The notes under the pieces are model-generated. The model had not been told where the DNA came from. It saw only the letters and a program-made list of their open reading frames with translations, and ran no database searches. From NCBI RefSeq assembly GCF_001280505.1, contig NZ_LBIO01000017.1:1-64000 (forward strand): DNA of 64,000 bases, in the 5' to 3' direction. The DNA comes from Mangrovimonas sp. TPBH4. Its GTDB lineage: Bacteria; Bacteroidota; Bacteroidia; Flavobacteriales; Flavobacteriaceae. The translations under genes and the position numbers were made by a program. Of the stretch, positions 53,818 through 61,778 are shown in pieces; position 1 is the stretch's first letter; each line of letters starts with the position of its first letter.

Positions 53818-54507
53818 ATGAGGTATTTAATTCTCTTTTTTTTAAGCATGTTACTTTCACAATCCCTAAGTGCTCAAATCTATGAGGTTGGGGTATTTGC
53901 GGGAGGCAGCAACTTTATTGGCGATGTTGGCGCAACCAATTATATATCACCAAATTCACCTGCTTTTGGAGGTATTTTAAAGTGGAACAGAAGCCCCAGA
54001 CATTCCTTTAGACTATCGTTAATTTATACCGATCTTGAGGCCGAGGACAGAAAATCAGACGACCCAAGACGTCAAGAAAGAGGCTTCGCCTTTTCCAATG
54101 GTCTATTGGAAATAGCCGGAGGTATGGAATTCACCTTTTTCGACTTCAACCTGCATGACAGCGGCACACAATTTACGCCCTATCTATACACAGGGATAAG
54201 CGTGGCAAAACACGACAACTTTTATTTCTTGTCCAATGGCGACATTATTGAAGAAGGTACCAGCAGTTGGGCCTTTGGAATTCCTATGACCCTTGGTGTA
54301 AAAACCAACATAAGCAGTAGGCTTGTTTTGGCTTTGGAAGTTGGCGTCCGTTATACTTTTTCGGACGAATTGGACGGTAGCGTCCCAGACTTTGACAACG
54401 ACAGCAGTCTAGGCTTTGGAAATACAAACAGTAACGATTGGTATGTATTTTCGGGCTTAACCCTTACCTATACATTTGGGCAAAAACCTTGTTATTGTAA
54501 TTTTTAA
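53818..54507 (+). CDS. porG: PorG-like outer membrane protein (DUF6089)
   Basis: A 229-residue protein with signal peptide (about 1-19, SLSAQ). The first mature segment EVGVFAGGSNFIGDVG and a predicted beta-barrel pattern (alternating hydrophobic strands ending in YTFG) fit the DUF6089/PorG family. PorG is an outer-membrane component of the type IX secretion system; homologues in flavobacteria are found next to uppS and bamA as here. Whether it truly serves T9SS here is inferred. No T9SS core genes (porK-N, sov) are in this window. It overlaps no gene and is followed by uppS after 1 bp. Confidence 0.75.
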   Translation: MRYLILFFLSMLLSQSLSAQIYEVGVFAGGSNFIGDVGATNYISPNSPAFGGILKWNRSPRHSFRLSLIYTDLEAEDRKSDDPRRQERGFAFSNGLLEIAGGMEFTFFDFNLHDSGTQFTPYLYTGISVAKHDNFYFLSNGDIIEEGTSSWAFGIPMTLGVKTNISSRLVLALEVGVRYTFSDELDGSVPDFDNDSSLGFGNTNSNDWYVFSGLTLTYTFGQKPCYCNF

Positions 54508-54508
54508 A

Positions 54509-55249
54509 ATGAGTAGTAAAGACCAAATAAACACCAACAAACTTCCCAAACATGTGGCTATTATCATGGATGGTAATGGCCGATGGGCTAAACAACAAGG
54601 ATTTTTAAGAGTGGTTGGCCACGAAAATGGTACCAAATCTGTACGTGAGATCGTAGAGGCAAGTGCCGAACTTGGCATTGAAAACCTTACCCTATATGCC
54701 TTTTCAACTGAAAATTGGAACCGGCCAAAACTGGAAGTACAAACCTTGATGAAACTTTTGGTAAAATCCCTTAAAAAGGAAATCAAGACGCTTCAAAACA
54801 ACAATATTCGTTTAAATGCCATAGGCAACTTAAATGATCTTCCAGACAATGCCAGGACTGAACTTTTGGAAGTTATAGACAAAACCAAGGATAATTCCAG
54901 AATGACCCTTACATTGGCTTTAAGCTACGGCTCCAGGGAAGAATTGGTAAGTGTGGTAAAAAAAATAGCAGATAACGTTAAAAATAATATAATTTCTCCC
55001 GAAACTATTGACGAATCAATTATAAATAAGCATCTTTACACGCAAAATTTACCTGATGTAGACCTGCTTATTAGAACCAGTGGGGAGCAGCGAATAAGCA
55101 ATTTTCTGTTATGGCAAATCGCTTATGCCGAATTATATTTTACGGATATACTATGGCCTGATTTCAGAAAGGAAAATTTATATGACGCTTTGATCAACTA
55201 TCAAAACAGAGAACGACGATTTGGAAAAACCAGTGAACAACTTAGCTAA
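54509..55249 (+). CDS. uppS: Isoprenyl transferase (undecaprenyl diphosphate synthase type)
   Basis: 246 residues from the ATG at 54509; the longer frame (54476) starts inside porG. The cis-prenyltransferase signatures are HVAIIMDGNGRWA (about 14-26, catalytic Asp), STENWNRP and the C-terminal LLIRTSGEQRISNFLLWQ (about 194-211). It elongates farnesyl diphosphate to the C55 carrier for peptidoglycan and O-antigen. It sits between porG and bamA, both envelope genes. Confidence 0.95.
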   Translation: MSSKDQINTNKLPKHVAIIMDGNGRWAKQQGFLRVVGHENGTKSVREIVEASAELGIENLTLYAFSTENWNRPKLEVQTLMKLLVKSLKKEIKTLQNNNIRLNAIGNLNDLPDNARTELLEVIDKTKDNSRMTLTLALSYGSREELVSVVKKIADNVKNNIISPETIDESIINKHLYTQNLPDVDLLIRTSGEQRISNFLLWQIAYAELYFTDILWPDFRKENLYDALINYQNRERRFGKTSEQLS

Positions 55250-55259
55250 GAAACTACTT

Positions 55260-57827
55260 TTGAAAACATACCTACATTCAATTTTTATTGCACTATTTCT
55301 TTTCTGTTCAAGTGTAAATACAGCTCAAAACAACAACTACAACACTGGTACTCCTTACATTATTGAAGACATTACCGTAACTGGCGATACCAATTTTAGT
55401 GCCAATACCGTAATCTCCTATTCTGGTTTAAGAAAAGGCGAAGAAGTTACCATTCCAGGTGAAAGCATTAGTAAAGCCATTAAAAAACTTTGGGACTCCA
55501 ATCTCTTTAGTACTATCGATATTTATTTGGTAAAAACCGAAGGTAATTTGGCCTTTTTAGAAATCCATTTAGTCGATTTGCCAGAACTTAACGACGTTGT
55601 CATCAACGGTGTTAAGAAATCAAAGAAAGAAGAAATTATTACCGAAAATAAGCTTACCAAAGGTGTAAAGGTTACTGAAAACCTTATCACCACTACTCGC
55701 AACTACCTTACTTCCAAATACAAAAAGGATGGATATCTAAACACCAAGGTAAACGTAATCACCAAGGAGGTTGTAGACTCCATGCAAAAAAGCCGTGTGG
55801 ATATGGCCGTTAACATAGACAAGGGCCAAAAAGTAAAGGTTAAAAGCATTGAGTTTACCGGCAATGAAAAGATAGCCGATGAGAAGCTTAGAAAAGCTAT
55901 GAAAAACACCAAACAAAAGAATTTTGTTAGGGTTTTAAAACGTTCAAAATATATTGAAGCAGACTATAAGGAAGACCTTGTAAGCGTCATTGACAAGTAC
56001 AAGGAAAACGGTTATAGAGATGCCAGAATCATCTCGGATTCCATCATTTACAACAACGACAAAACTATTTCTGTGTTAATTGATTTGGAAGAAGGTGAGC
56101 AATACAAGTTTGGTAAAATCACCTTTGTAGGTAACAGTGTTTATACCGATGAGCAATTACAAAGCATCCTTAGAATTAAGGAGGGTGACACCTATAACGG
56201 CGTAGAACTTAGAAAGCGAATTGCAGACGACACCAAGCCTGACGCCATAGATTTAACAAACCAGTACCAGAACAATGGGTATTTGTTCTCGACCATCAAC
56301 CCTGTAGAAGTGAGTGCCGATGGTAACATTATTGATATGGAAATAAGAATTTCCGAAGGAAAACCTGCTTATTTCAACGAAGTGTCGGTATCTGGAAACG
56401 ACAGAACAAACGACCGAGTAATCTATAGAGAATTACGCACCAAACCTGGGCAATTGTACAGTAAGGAAAATGTAATTAGAACCATTCGTGAACTTGGGCA
56501 ATTGGGCTTTTTCGATGCACAACAGATCACCCCAAACATGAAAAATTTCAATACTGTAGATGGTACTGTGGATATTGAATACCAAGTTGTAGAAAAAGGA
56601 TCTAGCCAAATAGAGCTTCAAGGAGGTTATGGTGGCGGTGGTTTCATTGGAACCTTAGGACTTTCTTTCAACAACTTCTCCATGAGAAACATCTTTAACA
56701 AAGATGCCTATAAGCCTGTACCTATGGGAGATGGTCAAAGTCTAGCTTTGCGTTTACAAGCCAGTAGATTTTACCAAACCTACAGCTTTTCTTTTTCTGA
56801 GCCTTGGTTAGGAGGAAAACGCCCATTACAGTTATCAACCTCTATCTCGCATACCAAGCAATTCTTGTACAACTACGAAACAAGAGATGCCGATAAAAAC
56901 AAAAGGTTTAATATTACAGGGGTGTCCGTTGGACTTTCCAAACGTTTAACCGTTCCAGATGACTTTTTCTACTTGTCTCAGGCAATTAGTTACCAACATT
57001 ACAACTTAAAGAACTACAATACTGGTTTATTCACCTTTGGAGATGGGTATTCAAACAGTTTTGCTTACACCATTGGTTTAACAAGAAACAATACCTATAA
57101 CGATCCAATTTACCCTATGGGAGGTTCTAACTTCTCTATCTCGGCTAAATTGTCTCCACCTTATTCGTTGTTTAACAATGTAGACTATGCAGCCCTTAAA
57201 GATGAACGTGACGCCTTGGATGCAACCGATGCAGACGACGCTGCACGTATTGCAGAAATAGACCAACAACGTTTCAACTGGTTGGAATATTATAAAATCA
57301 AACTTAAAGGAGATTGGTACACTCGTATTGTCGATAAATTAGTATTACGCTCTGGTATAGAATTTGGGTTCTTGGGAGCCTACAACCAGGATAGAGGAAT
57401 CATTCCTTTTGAGCGTTTCTTCCTTGGTGGTGATGGTTTAGGAAACTATTCGTTGGATGGTAGAGAAATTGTGCAGTTAAGAGGATATCCAAACCAATCT
57501 ATCAGACCGGTTGAAGAAGACGGTTCCATTACAGATGATGGAGCTTCTATCTATAACAAGTTTTCTTTGGAATTACGTTACCCAATTACCTTAGGTGCAC
57601 AAGCAAAAATCTTTGCCCTTATGTTTGCCGAAGGTGGTGCAGCGTTTAGCGAATTCCAAAGTTACAACCCATTTGAACTTAAGCGTTCTGCGGGTGCAGG
57701 ATTGCGTATCTTTATGCCTGCTTTTGGATTACTGGGAATTGATTTCGGTTACGGATTTGATCCGGTTCCTGGGTCCACTGGAAGCAATGGTTGGGAAACG
57801 CACTTTATTATTGGTCAACAATTTTAA
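55260..57827 (+). CDS. bamA: BamA outer-membrane protein assembly factor
   Basis: About 855 residues. No ATG is available near the start; candidate starts are TTG 55221, GTG 55233 and TTG 55260. The last, 10 bp after the uppS stop, gives a standard signal peptide (MKTYLHSIFIALFLF..., cleavage near TAQ), so I prefer it; the longer TTG would overlap uppS by 29 bp. Five POTRA domains (about 40-440; for example IEDITVTGDTNFS and YFNEVSVSGNDRTND) precede a 16-strand barrel that ends in the typical terminal aromatic strand ETHFIIGQQF. BamA folds and inserts outer-membrane barrels. Co-directional with uppS and the Skp genes. Confidence 0.92.
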   Translation: MKTYLHSIFIALFLFCSSVNTAQNNNYNTGTPYIIEDITVTGDTNFSANTVISYSGLRKGEEVTIPGESISKAIKKLWDSNLFSTIDIYLVKTEGNLAFLEIHLVDLPELNDVVINGVKKSKKEEIITENKLTKGVKVTENLITTTRNYLTSKYKKDGYLNTKVNVITKEVVDSMQKSRVDMAVNIDKGQKVKVKSIEFTGNEKIADEKLRKAMKNTKQKNFVRVLKRSKYIEADYKEDLVSVIDKYKENGYRDARIISDSIIYNNDKTISVLIDLEEGEQYKFGKITFVGNSVYTDEQLQSILRIKEGDTYNGVELRKRIADDTKPDAIDLTNQYQNNGYLFSTINPVEVSADGNIIDMEIRISEGKPAYFNEVSVSGNDRTNDRVIYRELRTKPGQLYSKENVIRTIRELGQLGFFDAQQITPNMKNFNTVDGTVDIEYQVVEKGSSQIELQGGYGGGGFIGTLGLSFNNFSMRNIFNKDAYKPVPMGDGQSLALRLQASRFYQTYSFSFSEPWLGGKRPLQLSTSISHTKQFLYNYETRDADKNKRFNITGVSVGLSKRLTVPDDFFYLSQAISYQHYNLKNYNTGLFTFGDGYSNSFAYTIGLTRNNTYNDPIYPMGGSNFSISAKLSPPYSLFNNVDYAALKDERDALDATDADDAARIAEIDQQRFNWLEYYKIKLKGDWYTRIVDKLVLRSGIEFGFLGAYNQDRGIIPFERFFLGGDGLGNYSLDGREIVQLRGYPNQSIRPVEEDGSITDDGASIYNKFSLELRYPITLGAQAKIFALMFAEGGAAFSEFQSYNPFELKRSAGAGLRIFMPAFGLLGIDFGYGFDPVPGSTGSNGWETHFIIGQQF

Positions 57828-57923
57828 GTTTGGCATGGTATTTTCTAATACCTGCCTGAAGGATTTAGCGTGACTGTTAAAATTTTTCAGAATATATTTC
57901 GTTAATTTGGAAAAGCTAAATTC

Positions 57924-57955
57924 AAATGACGGAAACAACACAAAATCTGTCATTT
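57924..57955. promoter_or_regulatory. Hairpin in the bamA-ompH spacer
   Basis: AAATGACGGA at 57924-57933 pairs with TCTGTCATTT at 57946-57955 (one G-T wobble) around a 12-base loop. It lies about 45 bp before the OmpH ATG and could be a partial terminator or leader structure. The rest of the 172-bp spacer has no gene. Confidence 0.4.
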
Positions 57956-57999
57956 TAAAGGTTTAGGGAAAAGATCAATAAATCACAAAACAACAACAG

Positions 58000-59049
58000 A
58001 TGAAGTATAGAGTTCTTTTTTTAATGATAATGATAGGTCTAAGTAGCTTGGTCTCCAACGCCCAAAGAGGTGTGAGAGTTGCCTACATAGATACCGAATA
58101 CATCTTGGAAAACGTTCCCGAATATCAAGAAGCTTCAAATCAATTGGAAAAAAAGGCTCAGGAGTGGAAAGCAGAAATCGAGCAACGTTTGAATGTGATC
58201 GATCAAAAAAAGAAACAACTCGACAATGAACGTGTGCTTCTTACCAAAGAACTTTATGAAGAGCGATTGGAGGACATTTCATTTGAAGAACAGGAAATCT
58301 TAGAATATCAACAAAAACGATTTGGGCCAGAAGGCGATTTAATTACACAAAAGCGCCAGTTGATTCAGCCTATCCAAGATCAGATATTTGCCGCAGTTCA
58401 AGAAATTGCTGCCAATAAAAAATATGATTTTGTATTTGACAAGTCTGCCGATTTGGTAATGCTGTACTCAGCCGAAAGGTATGACATCAGTGAATTGGTC
58501 ATCCGAAGCATCACTAGAGCATCCAAACGTACCCAAGCTCAAAACAGAGCCGAGCGCAGAGCTGCCGAAGATGAAGAGGTAGTACCGGAAATCAATGAGG
58601 AATTGGAAGAGCGCGAAGCTGCCTTGGACGCCAAACAGGCGGCCCGTGCCAAAGAAATTGAAGACCGCAAAGCTGCCCAACAAAAAAGACGCGATTCTCT
58701 AGAAGCCGCTGCCGAAGCTAGAAGACAAAAAATCTTGGAAGAAAGAGCTAGAGCCAAAGCCGAACGAGATAGTATAAGAGCCGCTAAAACCGGAAAAACT
58801 AACGAAAAGGATAGTGATGCCCAAAAAGAAAGCAACGACAATGTCGATGCGAATGTAAACCCGCAAAGCGAGACGGAAGAAAAAACACCTGAACAAATTG
58901 CAGAGGAAAAAAGACAACAAAAATTAAAGGATAGAGAGGCTCGCCAAAAAGAGCTTGAAGAAAGAAGACAACGCATATTGGCCGAACGCGAAAAGGCTAA
59001 AAAAGAACGCGAGGCACAAGCCAAAGTAAAAGATAGTACAGGAAATTAA
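58000..59049 (+). CDS. OmpH/Skp-like chaperone with long charged tail
   Basis: A 349-residue protein with signal peptide (about 1-21, VSNAQ). Residues about 27-185 form the OmpH/Skp core: VAYIDTEYILENVPEY, then a long coiled coil (about 45-150) and the YDFVFDKSADLVM strand. Residues about 185-349 are an extended Glu/Lys/Arg/Ala-rich charged coil (EERAR, KEREAQAKVK), far longer than usual Skp (about 160). Skp holds unfolded outer-membrane proteins in the periplasm. Adjacent to bamA and to a normal-length paralogue. Confidence 0.85.
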   Translation: MKYRVLFLMIMIGLSSLVSNAQRGVRVAYIDTEYILENVPEYQEASNQLEKKAQEWKAEIEQRLNVIDQKKKQLDNERVLLTKELYEERLEDISFEEQEILEYQQKRFGPEGDLITQKRQLIQPIQDQIFAAVQEIAANKKYDFVFDKSADLVMLYSAERYDISELVIRSITRASKRTQAQNRAERRAAEDEEVVPEINEELEEREAALDAKQAARAKEIEDRKAAQQKRRDSLEAAAEARRQKILEERARAKAERDSIRAAKTGKTNEKDSDAQKESNDNVDANVNPQSETEEKTPEQIAEEKRQQKLKDREARQKELEERRQRILAEREKAKKEREAQAKVKDSTGN

Positions 59050-59089
59050 CCACTATAACATTAATATTTAAACACGTAATACTTTAAAA

Positions 59090-59599
59090 ATGAAACATTT
59101 TAAGACCCTTTTATTTGCAGCCGCACTTTTTGTTGGAGCTACGAGTTTCTCAGTTGCACAAAGTAAAGTTGCTCATATTAACACTACCGAGTTAGTAGAA
59201 GCGATGCCGGAGATGAAAACTGCTCAAGCAGAAATTGAAAAGCTAACTAAGACTTACGAAGCTGAAATTAAAACTATGGCTACAGAGCTTCAAAACAAAA
59301 TGAAGCAATACCAAGCTGAAGTAGACACCAAAACAGACGAAGAGAATGCTAAAAGAGCCCAAGAGGTACAAACTATGGAGCAAAGCATTCGTCAATATCA
59401 AGCGCAAGCACAACAAGACCTTCAAAAGAAAGAAGCTGAATTATTGAAACCAATTTTCGATAAGGCAAAAGCTGCCATCAACAAAGTAGCAAAAGCTCAA
59501 GGGTTCAACTATGTATTGGATTCTACTCAAGGTGGAGGTGTATTGGTAGCTGATGGTAAAGACCTTTTACCAGACGTTAAAAAAGAATTAGGATTCTAA
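59090..59599 (+). CDS. OmpH/Skp-family periplasmic chaperone
   Basis: A 169-residue protein with signal peptide (about 1-23, SFSVAQ). The OmpH pattern is complete: VAHINTTELVEAMPEMKTA, a charged coiled coil at about 45-120 (QAQAQQDLQKKEAELLKP) and the terminal strand FNYVLDSTQGGGVLV. Length is normal for Skp, unlike its upstream neighbour with the extended tail. The spacing to that neighbour is 40 bp, and the two probably share a message. Its stop is followed by a strong terminator. Confidence 0.92.
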   Translation: MKHFKTLLFAAALFVGATSFSVAQSKVAHINTTELVEAMPEMKTAQAEIEKLTKTYEAEIKTMATELQNKMKQYQAEVDTKTDEENAKRAQEVQTMEQSIRQYQAQAQQDLQKKEAELLKPIFDKAKAAINKVAKAQGFNYVLDSTQGGGVLVADGKDLLPDVKKELGF

Positions 59600-59616
59600 T
59601 CCAATCACAAAAAAAT

Positions 59617-59651
59617 TAAAAAAAGCCGCTTTACCTAAGCGGCTTTTTTAT
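59617..59651 (+). terminator. Terminator after the second ompH
   Basis: AAGCCGCTT and AAGCGGCTT form a 9-bp stem with loop TACCT, flanked by A-rich and followed by T-rich sequence. It lies just before the murI ATG (59662), so murI needs its own or a read-through promoter. Confidence 0.88.
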
Positions 59652-59661
59652 TTTTGTATCG

Positions 59662-60441
59662 ATGAGTAAACAACCTATTGGTATATTCGATTCCGGTGTT
59701 GGCGGAACTTCCATATGGAAAGAGATTCAGTTGCTCTTGCCCAATGAAAACACTATCTATCTTGCCGATAGCAGCAACGCTCCCTATGGCACCAAAACTA
59801 CACAACAGATCATAGATCTTAGTTTTAAAAACACTGAATTTTTATTGGAAAAAGGTTGTAAACTCATAGTGGTGGCCTGCAATACGGCTACCACCAATGC
59901 CATTAAATTGCTTCGAAGTACTTTTGCAGTCCCCTTTATAGGTATAGAGCCTGCTATAAAACCAGCCTCACTCAATACCAATACCAAAGCCGTGGGCATT
60001 TTGGCCACAAAGGGAACACTGTCCAGCGAACTCTTTCACACTACAACAAATCTTTATAGCAATGGCATTCATGTTATTGAACAGGTTGGCGATGGTATTG
60101 TTGAATTGATTGAAAGTGGAAAGATGTATTCTGAAGAAATGCAAGCCTTGCTGAAAGGCTATCTACAACCCATGATAGATGCCAATATAGACTATTTGGT
60201 CCTAGGTTGCACCCATTACCCCTATTTGATGCCGTTGCTCCTTCAAATCCTCCCTAAATCGGTTAAAATCATCGATTCGGGTGCAGCTGTCGCAAGACAA
60301 ACCAAAGCCATCCTGCAACACCACCATTTATTAAATACTGAACCTACCAAAGCGTCCTACGATTTCTATACAACAGGGACACCGCAAGTCATGGAATCGC
60401 TGTTAGGAGAGAATTACGAAGTCCAGCACATTTCGCTTTAG
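59662..60441 (+). CDS. murI: Glutamate racemase
   Basis: A 259-residue MurI. GIFDSGVGGTS (Asp10/Ser11), the catalytic ACNTATT (Cys73) and GCTHYPYL (Cys183) are all present. It converts L-glutamate to D-glutamate for peptidoglycan. It starts 11 bp beyond the terminator of the preceding gene, and its 3' end overlaps the convergent gamma-carbonic-anhydrase gene by 4 bp. Confidence 0.95.
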   Translation: MSKQPIGIFDSGVGGTSIWKEIQLLLPNENTIYLADSSNAPYGTKTTQQIIDLSFKNTEFLLEKGCKLIVVACNTATTNAIKLLRSTFAVPFIGIEPAIKPASLNTNTKAVGILATKGTLSSELFHTTTNLYSNGIHVIEQVGDGIVELIESGKMYSEEMQALLKGYLQPMIDANIDYLVLGCTHYPYLMPLLLQILPKSVKIIDSGAAVARQTKAILQHHHLLNTEPTKASYDFYTTGTPQVMESLLGENYEVQHISL

Positions 60442-60956
60442 GCTTCTTGAAACCAGCTAGAGTATTTCACGTAGTTATTAGCAATTCTGTCAATTTCTCC
60501 TGAAATTAATTCTTCGCTGATATCCTTAACTTTTTTAGCGGGAACACCGGCATAAATACTCCCCGATTCCACTACCGTATTCTTGGTCACCACAGCACCA
60601 GCAGCAATGATACTGTTACTTTCAATCACACAATCATCCATCACAATGCTTCCCATACCAATCAACACATTATCATGAATGGTACAACCATGCACAATGG
60701 CATTATGCCCAATGGACACATTGTTCCCAATAGTTGTGGGTGACTTTTGATAGGTAGCATGAATTACAGCTCCATCCTGGATGTTCACCTTATCCCCCAT
60801 TTTTATAAAATGGACATCTCCGCGAATCACCGCATTGAACCAAACACTACATTGTGAGCCCATACTCACTTCTCCAACAATCGTAGCGTTTTCAGCCACA
60901 AAACAATCCTCAGGAATCTGTGGAAACTTTCCGTTTACGGGTTTAATAACTGGCAT
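60438..60956 (-). CDS. Gamma-carbonic-anhydrase-like hexapeptide-repeat protein
   Basis: A 172-residue left-handed beta-helix protein with hexapeptide repeats (VSIGHNAIVHGCTI, VLIGMGSIVMDDCVI). The putative metal ligands include His71 in GAVIHAT, His89 and His94 in GHNAIVHGC, typical of YrdA/PaaY-type proteins, where CO2 hydration is often weak or absent. It is downstream of the response regulator by 35 bp on the same strand and may be read from the same message. Confidence 0.87.
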   Translation of the reverse strand: MPVIKPVNGKFPQIPEDCFVAENATIVGEVSMGSQCSVWFNAVIRGDVHFIKMGDKVNIQDGAVIHATYQKSPTTIGNNVSIGHNAIVHGCTIHDNVLIGMGSIVMDDCVIESNSIIAAGAVVTKNTVVESGSIYAGVPAKKVKDISEELISGEIDRIANNYVKYSSWFQEA

Positions 60957-60991
60957 ATTTCTATATTTGATGACGTTTAAAAAACGTAGAA

Positions 60992-61726
60992 TTATTTAAA
61001 ATAGGATAGCAAATTCGACTTTTTGGAGGCCGAAACCATGATTTCCTTACCGTTGCTCAACACAACACTTCCGCCCTTTCCTTTTACATATTTAGTGACT
61101 TCATTTATATTCACTAAATAGCTTTTATGAACTCTTACAAAACTACTATCTATTAGGGCATCCTCAAAGTATTTTAGCGTTTTACTTACCAGCTTTTTTC
61201 GGTTATTTTCTAGAAAAATTTCGGTGTAATTGTCATCGGCTTTGCAGTATAAAATATCGGCTGTATTTAAAACTTCAAACCCATCCTGTTGGGGTATTGT
61301 AATCTTGCCATTAATCCCATTGGTTTTAGGAACCAACACCTGATCTTGAAGGGCATTTTCCTTAGTTTTAACTTCGGTAACATAATCCACAGCCTTGATG
61401 AGTTCGTCTATAGAAACCGGTTTCATCAAATAATAAGAGGCATGGGCATTTAGGGCATCAATGGCATAATGGTTATACGCGGTTACAAATACCGTTTCAA
61501 AATTAATATCTCCAACCCTATCCAATAAATCGAAAGCATTGCCATAGGGCATTTCCACATCCAAAAACACCAAATCCAAAGCTTGATTTCTTATCAGCAC
61601 CAAAGCTTCCTCAACATTGGCGGCTTCACCTAAAACTTCCACATTAGGACAATACTTTTTTAGATAATTCTTTAAAATCTCTCTACTGGTTTCCTCGTCC
61701 TCAACGATAATGGCTTTTAGTTTCAT
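60992..61726 (-). CDS. LytTR-family response regulator
   Basis: A 244-residue response regulator. The receiver domain (about 1-120) has Glu9/Asp10, the phospho-acceptor Asp56 in LVFLDVEMP, Thr82 in VTAYN and Lys102 in MKPVS. The C-terminal LytTR DNA-binding domain (about 140-244) includes ILYCKADDNYTEIFL and SFVRVHKSYLVNI. It pairs with the sensor kinase 52 bp upstream. Targets not identified. Confidence 0.94.
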   Translation of the reverse strand: MKLKAIIVEDEETSREILKNYLKKYCPNVEVLGEAANVEEALVLIRNQALDLVFLDVEMPYGNAFDLLDRVGDINFETVFVTAYNHYAIDALNAHASYYLMKPVSIDELIKAVDYVTEVKTKENALQDQVLVPKTNGINGKITIPQQDGFEVLNTADILYCKADDNYTEIFLENNRKKLVSKTLKYFEDALIDSSFVRVHKSYLVNINEVTKYVKGKGGSVVLSNGKEIMVSASKKSNLLSYFK

Positions 61727-61778
61727 AATGCTAGAAATTGGTTGTTCTTTTAGTTCTATGGAATGTCCTTTTTTAGTC

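Noticed and set aside
58539..59024. 161-codon open frame on the minus strand
   Set aside because: Reverse complement of the charged coil of the OmpH gene; Ser/Ala/Leu-rich composition is the expected shadow.
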